A DNA stretch of 18,458 nt, taken from assembly GCA_036274695.1 (NCBI GenBank), contig DASUFF010000055.1, positions 1-18,458 of the forward strand. Reading direction: 5' to 3'. The notes under the pieces are model-generated. The model saw only the letters and a program-made list of their open reading frames with translations, was not told the origin of the DNA and did not search any database. Below, piece after piece: positions 6,644 to 13,953 of this stretch. The DNA is from DASUFF01 sp036274695. Lineage in GTDB: Bacteria; UBA10199; JACPAL01; GCA-016699445. The position numbers were made by a program, and so were the translations under genes. Every line of letters begins with the position of its first letter. The first letter of the stretch is position 1.

Positions 6644-7347
6644 TTTTCCTTCAAATACTGGATGACCTTCTTCAGGTCCTCCCAGCACGGTTTTTTCATG
6701 TTCGGATTACGCAGCAGGAAGGCGGGGTGGTAGGTGGGCATGACCTGGATGCCGTTCCATTCGCGGAAGGTGCCGTGAAGCGCGGTGATGCCGGTCTTGG
6801 TCTGCAGCAAGGTCTGTGTGGCCAGGTTCCCCAACGTGATGGCGACCTTCGGGCGGATGGCGGCGATCTGTTTCATCAGGAAGGGCTGACAGGTCTCGAC
6901 CTCGTCCGGTTCGGGATAGCGGTTGTCGGGAGGGCGGCACTTGACGATGTTGGCGATATAGACGTCCGAGCGCTTCAGCCCCATCGCTTCGATCATCTTG
7001 GTCAGCAGCTGTCCGGCGCGCCCGACGAAGGGCTCGCCTTTCAAGTCTTCGTCGCGGCCGGGGCCTTCGCCGATGAACATCAATTTCGCGTTCGGGTCGC
7101 CAACCCCGAAGACGATATTTGTGCGTCCTTTGCTGAGCTTGCAGCGCGTGCAGTCGCCCAGCTCGTTGCGGATGGCCTGAAGCTTGACGGCGTTGTCGCC
7201 GGCTTCGGATTTAGCTTTGATAGCCGTCGCTTCGGAAACGGCCGCCGGAGCGTGCTTCCGGCGGGGTCTCGGGAGCTCGGTCACCCCCTGATCGATCAAG
7301 TCTTCCAACCGCCGCCGGAGCTGTTGTGCCGCCGCTTTTTTTTCCAT
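6640..7347 (-). CDS. udg: Family-4 uracil-DNA glycosylase with iron-sulfur cluster
   Basis: It removes uracil produced by cytosine deamination, starting base-excision repair. The 235-residue chain has a basic, loosely conserved N-terminal 50 residues, then the catalytic core. The four cluster cysteines are C66 and C69 (GDCTRCKLS), C137 (NIVKCRPP) and C153 (VETCQPF). The active-site loop GEGPGRDEDLKGEPFVGRAG (93-112) and the C-terminal HPAFLLR (207-213) are family-4 hallmarks. The PPDNRYPEPDE segment is typical too. The gene starts 11 bp from the divergent phospholipase-like gene, so each promoter must lie in or very near the other gene. Confidence 0.95.
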   Translation of the reverse strand: MEKKAAAQQLRRRLEDLIDQGVTELPRPRRKHAPAAVSEATAIKAKSEAGDNAVKLQAIRNELGDCTRCKLSKGRTNIVFGVGDPNAKLMFIGEGPGRDEDLKGEPFVGRAGQLLTKMIEAMGLKRSDVYIANIVKCRPPDNRYPEPDEVETCQPFLMKQIAAIRPKVAITLGNLATQTLLQTKTGITALHGTFREWNGIQVMPTYHPAFLLRNPNMKKPCWEDLKKVIQYLKEN

Positions 7348-7358
7348 AAGATGGGGCC

Positions 7359-8282
7359 GTGATCTTCCTGGTTCTGCTTCTGGCCGTCGTTTTCGTGGCG
7401 TTTCCGTCCGACCTCTTCGCGTGGGGGCCGATCACCCACATCGATTACGCCCACGCGGCGCTGCAAAACGTATCGGCGTACGCCCCCCTGGTCAAGGAGC
7501 TTCTCTCGCGTTTTCCCTACGATTTCCTCTACGGAACGCTGGCGGCGGACATCACCTTGGGCAAGGACTACGTCGACTACGTCCACAACTGCCACAACTG
7601 GCGCGTCGGCTTCCTCATCTTCAACGAGGCGAAGGAGAAGGGCAGCGAGCGCCAGCAGGCGGCGGCCTTGGGCTACCTGGGCCACCTGGCGGTGGACATC
7701 ATTTCCCATAATTACTTCGTGCCCTACAAAACCCTCCGCAGCTACCCGACGCGGACGCTCGGGCACATTTATTGGGAGATGCGTTTCGACGCCCGAAGGC
7801 CGAAGTTGATGTGGAACTTGGCCCGCGAGATCGGGAGGATGCGGTTCCCCGAGCACGACGAGCTCTTCGAACGCATGGTCCGCAGGACTTTGTTTTCTTT
7901 CAAGACCAACCGGAGGATCTTCCGGAGCGTGCTCACGCTCCATCGGCTCAAGACGTGGCATACCATGATGTCCAAGATACACGACCAGTCCCGTTGGACG
8001 CTGGCCGATCAGGACATCGAGGATTACCGCAATCTGGCCATCGAATCGGTCACGACCTTCCTCAAGGACCCCGACAAGGCGCCTTGCACGAAGGTGGATC
8101 CCACCGGCGAGGCCAAGCTTCTCTATGCCGATGAGATGCGGCAGGAATTGAAGCGATTGACCCGCAAGAAGGTCATCTCCGACGAACAGGCGCAGGCCTT
8201 TTTGAAAAAGGCCAAAAAGGCCCTTCGCGACGGTCTCTATAAACCCGCCGATCTTCCGACCGCCGGGGATTTCTTGAAATGA
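7359..8282 (+). CDS. Secreted zinc-dependent phospholipase C-family protein
   Basis: The family (bacterial zinc PLC / alpha-toxin type) hydrolyses phospholipid headgroups using three zinc ions. The 307-residue protein starts at GTG 7359 with a signal peptide (1-21) ending DLFA. Cleavage there exposes W22 as the new N-terminus, as in the known enzymes, where Trp1 itself binds zinc. Candidate zinc ligands follow in the expected order: H27, D64 (LAADIT), H76 or H79 (YVHNCHNW), H109 and D113 (GHLAVD), H117, and H136/E140 (GHIYWE). No C-terminal C2-like lipid-binding domain is seen, so it is not a full alpha-toxin. The C-terminal third is Lys-rich and helical. Some members of this family have no proven lipase activity, so the substrate is uncertain. 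No strong Shine-Dalgarno is seen. Confidence 0.82.
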   Translation: MIFLVLLLAVVFVAFPSDLFAWGPITHIDYAHAALQNVSAYAPLVKELLSRFPYDFLYGTLAADITLGKDYVDYVHNCHNWRVGFLIFNEAKEKGSERQQAAALGYLGHLAVDIISHNYFVPYKTLRSYPTRTLGHIYWEMRFDARRPKLMWNLAREIGRMRFPEHDELFERMVRRTLFSFKTNRRIFRSVLTLHRLKTWHTMMSKIHDQSRWTLADQDIEDYRNLAIESVTTFLKDPDKAPCTKVDPTGEAKLLYADEMRQELKRLTRKKVISDEQAQAFLKKAKKALRDGLYKPADLPTAGDFLK

Positions 8283-8286
8283 TGAG

Positions 8287-10380
8287 TTAAAGGATCAGAT
8301 TGCAGCCGCCCGAGGCGTCCTCGACGCTGCCGGTCGCGCCGCCCGTGCCCGCCGTTCCTCCGGTGGTGTCGCCGCCGGTGGTTCCCGAAGAGGAGGGAAG
8401 GGTGCAATCCGCGTTGCAGTCGTCCCCGTCGGAAACGTTTCCGTCGTCGCACTCTTCGCCTTCCTGGACGACGCCGTCGCCGCAGCCGGTGAGTTCCACG
8501 GCTCCGACGTCGCAGTCGGCCGAGCCGTCGGCGTTTCCGTCCAAGGGGCGGGCGACGCCGCGCTGATCGGTCGCGGGGCACTGGGAGTTGTCGCCGCCGT
8601 CGATCGCCGGGCTTCCCTCCAGGGGCGCATGGGTCAAGGTCGGCCCGCCGTTGTCGGCCAAGGGGCCCAACTGGGGGTCGACGTTTTGATCGCCGCTGGC
8701 GGCCAGCCCGCAGGAACCGTCGGCGTCCAGGTTATGCCCGCCGCTGAGGATCGGATGCTGGCAATTGTCGCCGGCGTCCGAGATGAGCGCCGAGTTCGCG
8801 ATCGTCACGGCGCCGGTTCCGACGATGGCGGCGCCCGGCAACAACGAGGTGTTTCCGAAAAAGGTCGCATTGGTGATCGTCGCGTTCCCGGTGTTGGCGA
8901 TGGCGGAGGCGTCGTTGCCGGAAAACGTGCTGTTCTCGACGGAAAGGTTGCTGGCCGACAGATAAAGAACGCCTCCGCCGATGGAACCGGCGGCGTTGTC
9001 GGAAAACGTGCTCCTTACGATCGCCAGAGGGGCGTTGGCGTCTCCGTAGACGCCGCCGCCGAACGTGGCGGCAAGGTTGCCGTCGAACGTCGAATCTTCG
9101 ATGGAAGCTTGCGAACTCCCCGTCAACCTCAATCCTCCCCCGCGATCGCCGAAATTGTTCCGGAAAACGGTCTTGCGGAAGACGGCGTCCGCGTTCTCCG
9201 CCCACAGGCCTCCGCCGTCGCCGGTGTGCGAGTCGTTCTGCTCGATCGTCGAATCCTCGATGAGGATCGACGTGGTTCCCGAGCTCGTCGTCGTGAAGAT
9301 GCCGGCGCCGTCGGTCTCGGAGATGTTTCCGCGGATGACGGAGCCGCCGTTGATCGTCAGGTCCGTTCCCCCGAAAACGATGCCGCCCCCGAAATCCAAG
9401 GTGGCCACGTTGTCCTCTACGGTGACGCCGGTCAGCGTCAACGTTCCGCCGAACTTGGCGATGCCGGTGGCGTCCTCGGCGCGGTTGCCGCTGACCACGG
9501 TGTTGACGATGGTCATGTCGGAGGTGTCGCCGGGTTCGATGCAGACGATGCCGCCTCCGTCCGAGTTGCCGAGGTTCCCGGTGACGGAGGAATCCTCGAC
9601 CGTCAGGGGGGCTCCGGAGGAGTGGATCCCCATGCCGTCATTGTTGGAGATCGTCGTCCGGGTCACGGTGGCGGAGGCCCCGTTGGGCCCGCTGTGAGCG
9701 AAGCCGCCGGACGCCCCCGCGTTACCGGAGATTTCGCTGTCCTCGATGGTGAGATCGGCTCCCGTGGAGAACAATCCGCCGCCCTGCCTGTCCGCGAAGT
9801 TGGCTCGGAAGACGCTGCTGCGGACGAGAAAGGCCGTGGGCGTCGGCGAGCCCGACGTGTTGTTGACGGCCCCGCCGCCGCTGGACTGGACCCCGGCGTG
9901 GTTTTCCAGGAAAAGGCAGGAGTCGATCGTCAGGTTCCCCGTGCCGTCGAGCGCGACGCCGCCGCCGCTTCCCATGGGAGGGGCGCCGTTGCGGATGGTC
10001 ACGCCGTTCAACGTGAAGTTCGCCGCGCCCGAGACGTCGAAGGCGCGGTCCGGATCGGAGACGACGCCGCCGCCACCGTGAATGACGGTGGATTCGGCCC
10101 CGCTTCCGTTGACGGTGAGGGTGTCGGTCACGTCGAGGTCGCCGGTGGCCGCCAAATCCTCGCCGCTGCCGTCGAGCTTCAGGATGTAGAGCCCAGCCGG
10201 AAGGGTGATGACGTCGTCGCCGGCCTGTCCGTTGGCGGCGATGACCGCCTCGCGCAGCGAGCAGTCGGACGTATCGCAGGACCCGTCGGCCGTGTCGGCC
10301 GTCTTGGTGACGACGAATTCGGCGGCGGAGGCGGTGGAAACAGCAAAGCAGGCGATGACGGCGGCGAGAAGGGATTTCAT
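8287..10380 (-). CDS. Secreted CSLREA / parallel beta-helix surface protein with Myxococcus-type Cys-rich repeat
   Basis: Residues 1-19 are a signal peptide ending ASA. The CSLREA motif is at 40-45, followed by ITLPAGLY and DLDVTDTLTVNG, the usual opening of this surface-protein class. About 110-560 is a right-handed beta-helix of degenerate turns such as GGGI...LTIEDS.ISGN. It is followed by a choice-of-anchor segment (QLGPLADNGGPTLTHAPLEG, then SPAIDGGDN and GAVEL) near 575-630. A single Cys-rich repeat (DUF4215 type) starts CGDGVVQEGEECDDGN at 633. A Gly/Thr linker then leads to the C-terminus SGGCNLIL, with C693 five residues from the end. This tail may be a sorting or anchoring tag, as seen in truncated form in related proteins; that is inference. 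Function is probably structural or adhesive. The gene has its own promoter and a usable Shine-Dalgarno (AAAGGA). Confidence 0.9.
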   Translation of the reverse strand: MKSLLAAVIACFAVSTASAAEFVVTKTADTADGSCDTSDCSLREAVIAANGQAGDDVITLPAGLYILKLDGSGEDLAATGDLDVTDTLTVNGSGAESTVIHGGGGVVSDPDRAFDVSGAANFTLNGVTIRNGAPPMGSGGGVALDGTGNLTIDSCLFLENHAGVQSSGGGAVNNTSGSPTPTAFLVRSSVFRANFADRQGGGLFSTGADLTIEDSEISGNAGASGGFAHSGPNGASATVTRTTISNNDGMGIHSSGAPLTVEDSSVTGNLGNSDGGGIVCIEPGDTSDMTIVNTVVSGNRAEDATGIAKFGGTLTLTGVTVEDNVATLDFGGGIVFGGTDLTINGGSVIRGNISETDGAGIFTTTSSGTTSILIEDSTIEQNDSHTGDGGGLWAENADAVFRKTVFRNNFGDRGGGLRLTGSSQASIEDSTFDGNLAATFGGGVYGDANAPLAIVRSTFSDNAAGSIGGGVLYLSASNLSVENSTFSGNDASAIANTGNATITNATFFGNTSLLPGAAIVGTGAVTIANSALISDAGDNCQHPILSGGHNLDADGSCGLAASGDQNVDPQLGPLADNGGPTLTHAPLEGSPAIDGGDNSQCPATDQRGVARPLDGNADGSADCDVGAVELTGCGDGVVQEGEECDDGNVSDGDDCNADCTLPSSSGTTGGDTTGGTAGTGGATGSVEDASGGCNLIL

Positions 10381-10414
10381 GGCACTATCCTTTCGTAAGG
10401 CGTGATTTCATTAG

Positions 10415-10443
10415 AGAATAGGGGTTTGACGCCGATCCGTCAA
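10415..10443 (-). promoter_or_regulatory. Sigma70-like promoter of the beta-helix protein gene
   Basis: On the reverse strand TTGACG (10443-10438), 17 bp, TATTCT (10420-10415). RNA would start near 10408, about 28 nt before the ATG at 10380. The -35 box overlaps the stop codon of coaB, so the surface protein can be expressed apart from the coa genes. Confidence 0.6.
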
Positions 10444-11120
10444 CGAACGGGGCGGCGGGAAGGCGACTTTCCGTTGACACTTGAATACGAAACGAAATCG
10501 AAAATCTTCAAGGCCATCGCCGTTTTCGGCATGCGCGGGAAGTCCTTCGTTTTTCCGGAGGCGTCGATGAGGCTGGCGCGGTTGGCGTCGCTTTCGAATC
10601 CGGCGCCGGGACGTCCTACGAGATTGGCGACGATGGCGTCCAAGTTTTTCTCTTTCAGCTTCTTCTTCGCGTAGGCGGCCAGGCCGTGCGTCTCCGCCGC
10701 GAATCCCACCAGCGTCTGGCCGGCCTTCTTGCGGCGTCCCAGCTCCTTCAGGACGTCCTTGGTACGGACGAGTTTGAGCGTCTGCGGCCTCGCCGATTTC
10801 TTCATCTTCCTTTTCGAATAGGAGGCGGGCCGGTAGTCAGAGACGGCGGCGGTCATGAGGATCAAGTCGGCGCGCCGCGCCTCTTTGAGCGCCGCCCGGT
10901 ACATCTCCTCGGCGGAGACGACGCGGATCACGCGGCAATTCGGAGCCTTCAGCGCGACGGGGCCGGAGATCAGCGTCACCTTCGCGCCGCGTTTCAACGC
11001 CGCCTCGGCCAGGGCGTAGCCCATCTTGCCGGAGCTCGGGTTGGAGAGGAAGCGGACGGGATCGAAGAACTCGCGCGTGGGGCCGGCGGTGATCAGGACG
11101 CGGAGTTTTTTCAATTTCAT
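10440..11120 (-). CDS. coaB: Phosphopantothenate-cysteine ligase (CoaB), separate from CoaC
   Basis: CoaB joins cysteine to 4'-phosphopantothenate, activating it with a nucleotide. The 226-residue protein has the family's VLITAGPTREFFDPVRFLSN (8-27), SSGKMGYALAEAA (29-41), AAVSDYRP (91-98), VGFAAET (138-144) and VANLVG (164-169). It corresponds to the C-terminal half of the bifunctional CoaBC of most bacteria. Here its ATG overlaps the coaC stop (ATGA, 4 bp), so the two are coupled but separate chains. The C-terminal tail (212-226) is basic and not conserved as far as I can tell. A promoter for the downstream gene overlaps its stop. Confidence 0.93.
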   Translation of the reverse strand: MKLKKLRVLITAGPTREFFDPVRFLSNPSSGKMGYALAEAALKRGAKVTLISGPVALKAPNCRVIRVVSAEEMYRAALKEARRADLILMTAAVSDYRPASYSKRKMKKSARPQTLKLVRTKDVLKELGRRKKAGQTLVGFAAETHGLAAYAKKKLKEKNLDAIVANLVGRPGAGFESDANRASLIDASGKTKDFPRMPKTAMALKIFDFVSYSSVNGKSPSRRPVR

Positions 11121-11680
11121 TTGGCGCGGAGTTTGCGGACCTTGAGGGCTTTTTCGGCCTCGGCCACCAAGACGTCGGCGTCTGGCAACCGTCCCTTGCC
11201 GGTGTAGCCGCAGGCGAGGAAACCGGAGTCCGGCTCGACGAAGAGGAAGTTATGTTTCCGGAGTTTGGCGATGTTTTCCTGCGTGATCGAATTCTCCCAC
11301 ATGTGGACGTTCATCGCCGGCGCGAAGAGGACGGGCGCCTGCGTGGCGCAGATCACGGTGGTCAGCAGGTCGTCGCAAAGCCCGTGGGCGACCTTGGCGA
11401 GCAGATCCGCCGTCGCCGGGGCGACCATGATTAAATCCGCCGAATCGGCGAGGGCGATGTGTCCGATCTCCTGCTCCTGCGTCAGGCTGAAGAGGTCGGT
11501 GTGGACGGGATGGCCGCTTAAGGTTTGGAAGGTGAGCGGGGTGACGAACTGTTGCGCGCCCTTGGTCAGCATGACGTGCACCTCGGCGCCGTTCTCCACC
11601 AGCCGCCGGGTCAGCTCGCAGGACTTATAGGCCGCGATGCCGCCGGAGACGCCCAAGACCACTGTCTTTCCTTTGAGCAT
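11117..11680 (-). CDS. coaC: Phosphopantothenoylcysteine decarboxylase (CoaC), separate from CoaB
   Basis: CoaC is an FMN enzyme that decarboxylates 4'-phosphopantothenoylcysteine. The 187 residues include GVSGGIAAYKSCELTRRL (10-27, FMN site), the active-site His H74 in EIGHIALA, VAPATADLLAKVAHGLCDDL (86-105), PAMNVHMW (121-128) and the substrate loop Cys C157 in FLACGYTGKGRLPD. All catalytic residues are present. In most bacteria this would continue directly into CoaB; here a TGA ends it after KVRKLRAK and coaB begins in the next frame with a 4-bp overlap. It starts 21 bp from the divergent AMMECR1-domain gene. Confidence 0.94.
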   Translation of the reverse strand: MLKGKTVVLGVSGGIAAYKSCELTRRLVENGAEVHVMLTKGAQQFVTPLTFQTLSGHPVHTDLFSLTQEQEIGHIALADSADLIMVAPATADLLAKVAHGLCDDLLTTVICATQAPVLFAPAMNVHMWENSITQENIAKLRKHNFLFVEPDSGFLACGYTGKGRLPDADVLVAEAEKALKVRKLRAK

Positions 11681-11701
11681 GAAGGTAATCTACCAATCGG
11701 T

Positions 11702-12256
11702 ATGCTGAACGAACAGGAAAAAATCGAGCTTCTCCGCCTGGCACGTTCCACCCTGGAGGCCTATTTGAAGGAGCGGCGCTTCCCGCGGATCGAGCCCTCC
11801 CATGCGAGGTTGAAGGAAAATGGCGGCGCTTTCGTCACGCTGGAGAGGTTCGGGGAGTTGCGCGGCTGCATCGGCCACCTGGCGGCGGACAAGCCGCTCT
11901 CCTTGACCGTTCAAGAGATGGCGATCGAAGCGGCCACCGGCGATCCGCGCTTCGGCGCCGTGACGGAGGACGAATTGCCCGATCTCGAAATCGAGATTTC
12001 CGTTCTGGCCGACTTTCGAAAGATCCGGGACGTCTCCGAGATCCGGATCGGCGAGCACGGTTTGATCGTCGGAGACGGCCGCCGGCGGGGTTTGCTGCTC
12101 CCCCAAGTGGCGGCGCGCGAGGGTTGGGACGTTCCGACGTTCCTCTCGGCGACCTGCCGGAAGGCGGGGCTTCCGATGGACGCGTGGAGGAAGGGCGGAA
12201 TCGTCATAGAAACCTTTACAGCCGAGGTCTTCTCTGAAAAAGATCTTCCCGAATGA
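11702..12256 (+). CDS. amrA: AMMECR1-domain protein (AmmeMemoRadiSam protein A type)
   Basis: The 184-residue protein is a single AMMECR1 domain. The signature LRGCIG is at 53-58 after GAFVTLERFGE, followed by AIEAATGDPRFGAVTEDELP and EIEISVL. The domain's biochemical function is unsettled; in many prokaryotes it occurs with a MEMO1-like protein and a radical SAM enzyme, neither of which is in this window. ATG 11702 is chosen because the frame upstream is a shadow of coaC and the domain starts here. Its stop overlaps the start of the PAP2 gene (ATGA), so the two are probably translated together. Confidence 0.9.
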   Translation: MLNEQEKIELLRLARSTLEAYLKERRFPRIEPSHARLKENGGAFVTLERFGELRGCIGHLAADKPLSLTVQEMAIEAATGDPRFGAVTEDELPDLEIEISVLADFRKIRDVSEIRIGEHGLIVGDGRRRGLLLPQVAAREGWDVPTFLSATCRKAGLPMDAWRKGGIVIETFTAEVFSEKDLPE

Positions 12257-12849
12257 CGATCCGGGACCGGCTTAGGAAGAACGCGCTCTTCTTCTCCATC
12301 CTCCTCTATTATTTGCTCGGGTATTTCCTGATGAACGAGCTGACCTCGCACCGGCGCGTCTTCTACCACCTGGATTTGCCCTTCGAGAGCCGCATCCCCC
12401 TGCTGCCGGCGCTGATCTTTGCCTACCTGCTCGAATTCGCCTTCTTCGCTGTGGCTTATTTGATGGTCGACGACCTTCAGTTTTTCAAAAAGATCGTCCT
12501 ATCGGTCTTCGTCTGCGTGACGCTTCACTTCGTGATCTTCGCGGCGTTCCCGGTGGAATACCATTTGCGGCCGGACGTCGATCCGGAGCGGGGCTGGGCC
12601 TATCTGGTGGTGGATTTCTATTACTGGCTGGACCTCCCTTATAACTGCTTTCCGTCCCTGCACGTCTCCAACGTCTTCTTGGTCTCGTTCTTCATGGAAC
12701 GGTACAAGAAGGGGATGGGGTGGATCTTGTTCCCCTTATCCTTCTTAGTCGCCTTTTCTGTGGTGTGCGTGAAGCAGCACTACGTGGCCGACGTCGTTGC
12801 GGGAATGTTCGTGGGATGGTTCGTTTACCGGCAGGTGTTCGTGGAATGA
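12253..12849 (+). CDS. PAP2-superfamily integral membrane phosphatase-like protein
   Basis: This 198-residue protein has about six membrane segments (near 11-29, 48-71, 79-99, 115-130, 138-149 with 155-173, 178-193). The PAP2 catalytic motifs are partly visible: CFPSLHVSN (132-140) is the PSxH motif with the proton-donor His, and KQHYVADVVAG (174-184) is the last motif with the nucleophile His (H176) and its Asp (D180). The first KxxxxxxRP motif is not clear. The sequence FPSLHVS resembles inositol-phosphoceramide synthase and lipid phosphatase members. It may dephosphorylate or transfer a lipid phosphate group; substrate unknown. It overlaps the AMMECR1-domain gene by 4 bp. Confidence 0.85.
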   Translation: MTIRDRLRKNALFFSILLYYLLGYFLMNELTSHRRVFYHLDLPFESRIPLLPALIFAYLLEFAFFAVAYLMVDDLQFFKKIVLSVFVCVTLHFVIFAAFPVEYHLRPDVDPERGWAYLVVDFYYWLDLPYNCFPSLHVSNVFLVSFFMERYKKGMGWILFPLSFLVAFSVVCVKQHYVADVVAGMFVGWFVYRQVFVE

Positions 12850-12851
12850 CG

Positions 12852-12879
12852 GTAGGGGCGCATGGCCATGCGCCCCTAC
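12852..12879. repeat. 28-bp perfect palindrome of the GTAGGGGCG type between convergent genes
   Basis: Each 14-base arm reads GTAGGGGCGCATGG and its complement, with no spacer. It begins two bases after the PAP2 stop and contains the TAG stop codon (12878-12876) of the aldolase gene. It shares GTAGGGGCG with the repeat in queA (3653). It can form a strong hairpin on either strand but no T-run follows, so it is a poor intrinsic terminator; it looks more like a dispersed REP- or MITE-like element. Confidence 0.75.
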
Positions 12880-13871
12880 GAGACGGACCACGGCTTCGCG
12901 CCCTGTTCCAGGACCTTGTTCAACGCCTGAATATTCTGAACGCCCCGGTCCGAGAGCCAATCTTCCAACGCCTTCACACCCGACTTCGCGTAGACCGGAA
13001 TGCCTTCCTTCCACGTGGCGCGGCCGCAGAGAACGCCGTTGTAGGCCACGCCCGCTTCGGCGGCGAGTTCGAGGCTTTCGCGGAACTCGTCGTCGGAGAC
13101 GCCGGCTGACAAATAGATGAACGGCTTCTTGGTGGCCGCCGCCGTGGCGCGGAAGAGGTCCTTGGCCTGCTCGCGGTCGTAGGCGGCTTCGCCGCCTTTA
13201 TTCGAGCGGGCGCCCTTCACGAACTTCATGTTCACGGGCACTTCCACTTTGAGCACGTCGACGTTGTACTTGGGCTTCGAATACTCCTCCATGCTCTTGC
13301 GGACGATCTCGGGTTTCTTTTTGGCGAAATCGAGGCCCTTCTCGTCTTCGCTTCCCGTGGGATAGCCCACGAACTCGAGGAAATAGGGGATGTCGTGCGC
13401 AAGACACTCCGCACCGATGCGCTCCACCCAGGCGTGCTTGATCTCGTTCACCTTCGGGTCTTCGAAGGGCGTGTAGTAGAGCAGGATTTTGATGGCGTTC
13501 GCGCCCTCGGCGATCGACTTCGACACCGTCCAAGTGGGGATCAACAAGGGGATGCGTCCCGGAGTCGTCTGGTCGTATCCGGTGGATTCGTAGGCCAAGA
13601 GCAGCCCCGCGTTCTTCGCGCGCGCCTTGGCCGCGGGCAGGCCGAACTCGGGATCGAGGAGGATGGCGCTGGAATGCGGCGTGAGCACCTTCGTCACCGC
13701 CGTCTTGAACTCCTCCATCATGCCCTGGGTGATCTGGGAGGGATCGACGTTCTTCTCCTTCGCGATCGATTTCTTCAGCGACCCGCGCTGATCCATCGCG
13801 GCCGCGGCGATGACGCCCTTGGGCGTGGAGAGTTTTTGGAGATGAGCTCTTTTATTGGCGGAGATTCCCAT
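12876..13871 (-). CDS. lacD: Class I tagatose-1,6-bisphosphate aldolase (LacD family)
   Basis: LacD-type aldolases split tagatose 1,6-bisphosphate, and often fructose 1,6-bisphosphate, into two triose phosphates through a lysine Schiff base. The 331 residues match the family length of about 325. Signatures are AAAMDQRGSLKKSIAKEK (23-40), LLDPEFGLPAA (71-81), AYESTGYD (93-100), AIKILLYYTP (126-135), IPYFLEFVGYP (161-171), the Schiff-base lysine K208 in VDVLKVEVPVN, YLSAGVSDDEF and GVLCGRATWKEGIPVYA. No tagatose pathway genes lie nearby, so a glycolytic or sugar-phosphate role with broad specificity is plausible. AAAGGGG lies before ATG 13871. The stop codon is supplied by the adjacent palindromic repeat, which may have changed the last residues. 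Confidence 0.9.
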   Translation of the reverse strand: MGISANKRAHLQKLSTPKGVIAAAAMDQRGSLKKSIAKEKNVDPSQITQGMMEEFKTAVTKVLTPHSSAILLDPEFGLPAAKARAKNAGLLLAYESTGYDQTTPGRIPLLIPTWTVSKSIAEGANAIKILLYYTPFEDPKVNEIKHAWVERIGAECLAHDIPYFLEFVGYPTGSEDEKGLDFAKKKPEIVRKSMEEYSKPKYNVDVLKVEVPVNMKFVKGARSNKGGEAAYDREQAKDLFRATAAATKKPFIYLSAGVSDDEFRESLELAAEAGVAYNGVLCGRATWKEGIPVYAKSGVKALEDWLSDRGVQNIQALNKVLEQGAKPWSVS

Positions 13872-13915
13872 GTGTCGGCCCCTTTCGAAGGGTCGGGAAT
13901 CGCTGATATCGGCCC

Positions 13916-13934
13916 AAAAATCAAGACGATCTTG
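13916..13934 (-). terminator. Weak intrinsic terminator candidate after the Ser/Ala-rich protein gene
   Basis: On the reverse strand a 5-bp stem CAAGA-TCG-TCTTG (13934-13922) is followed by ATTTTT. It lies 20 bp after the stop at 13954 and before the aldolase gene. The stem is short, so confidence is low. Confidence 0.3.
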
Positions 13935-13953
13935 GGGAACTACTTGGGGGGAG

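Noticed and set aside
8629..10398. 589-residue plus-strand ORF opposite the beta-helix protein gene
   Set aside because: Low-complexity, Gly/Val/Arg-rich shadow of the repetitive GC-rich gene; the other strand has signal peptide, CSLREA motif and promoter.
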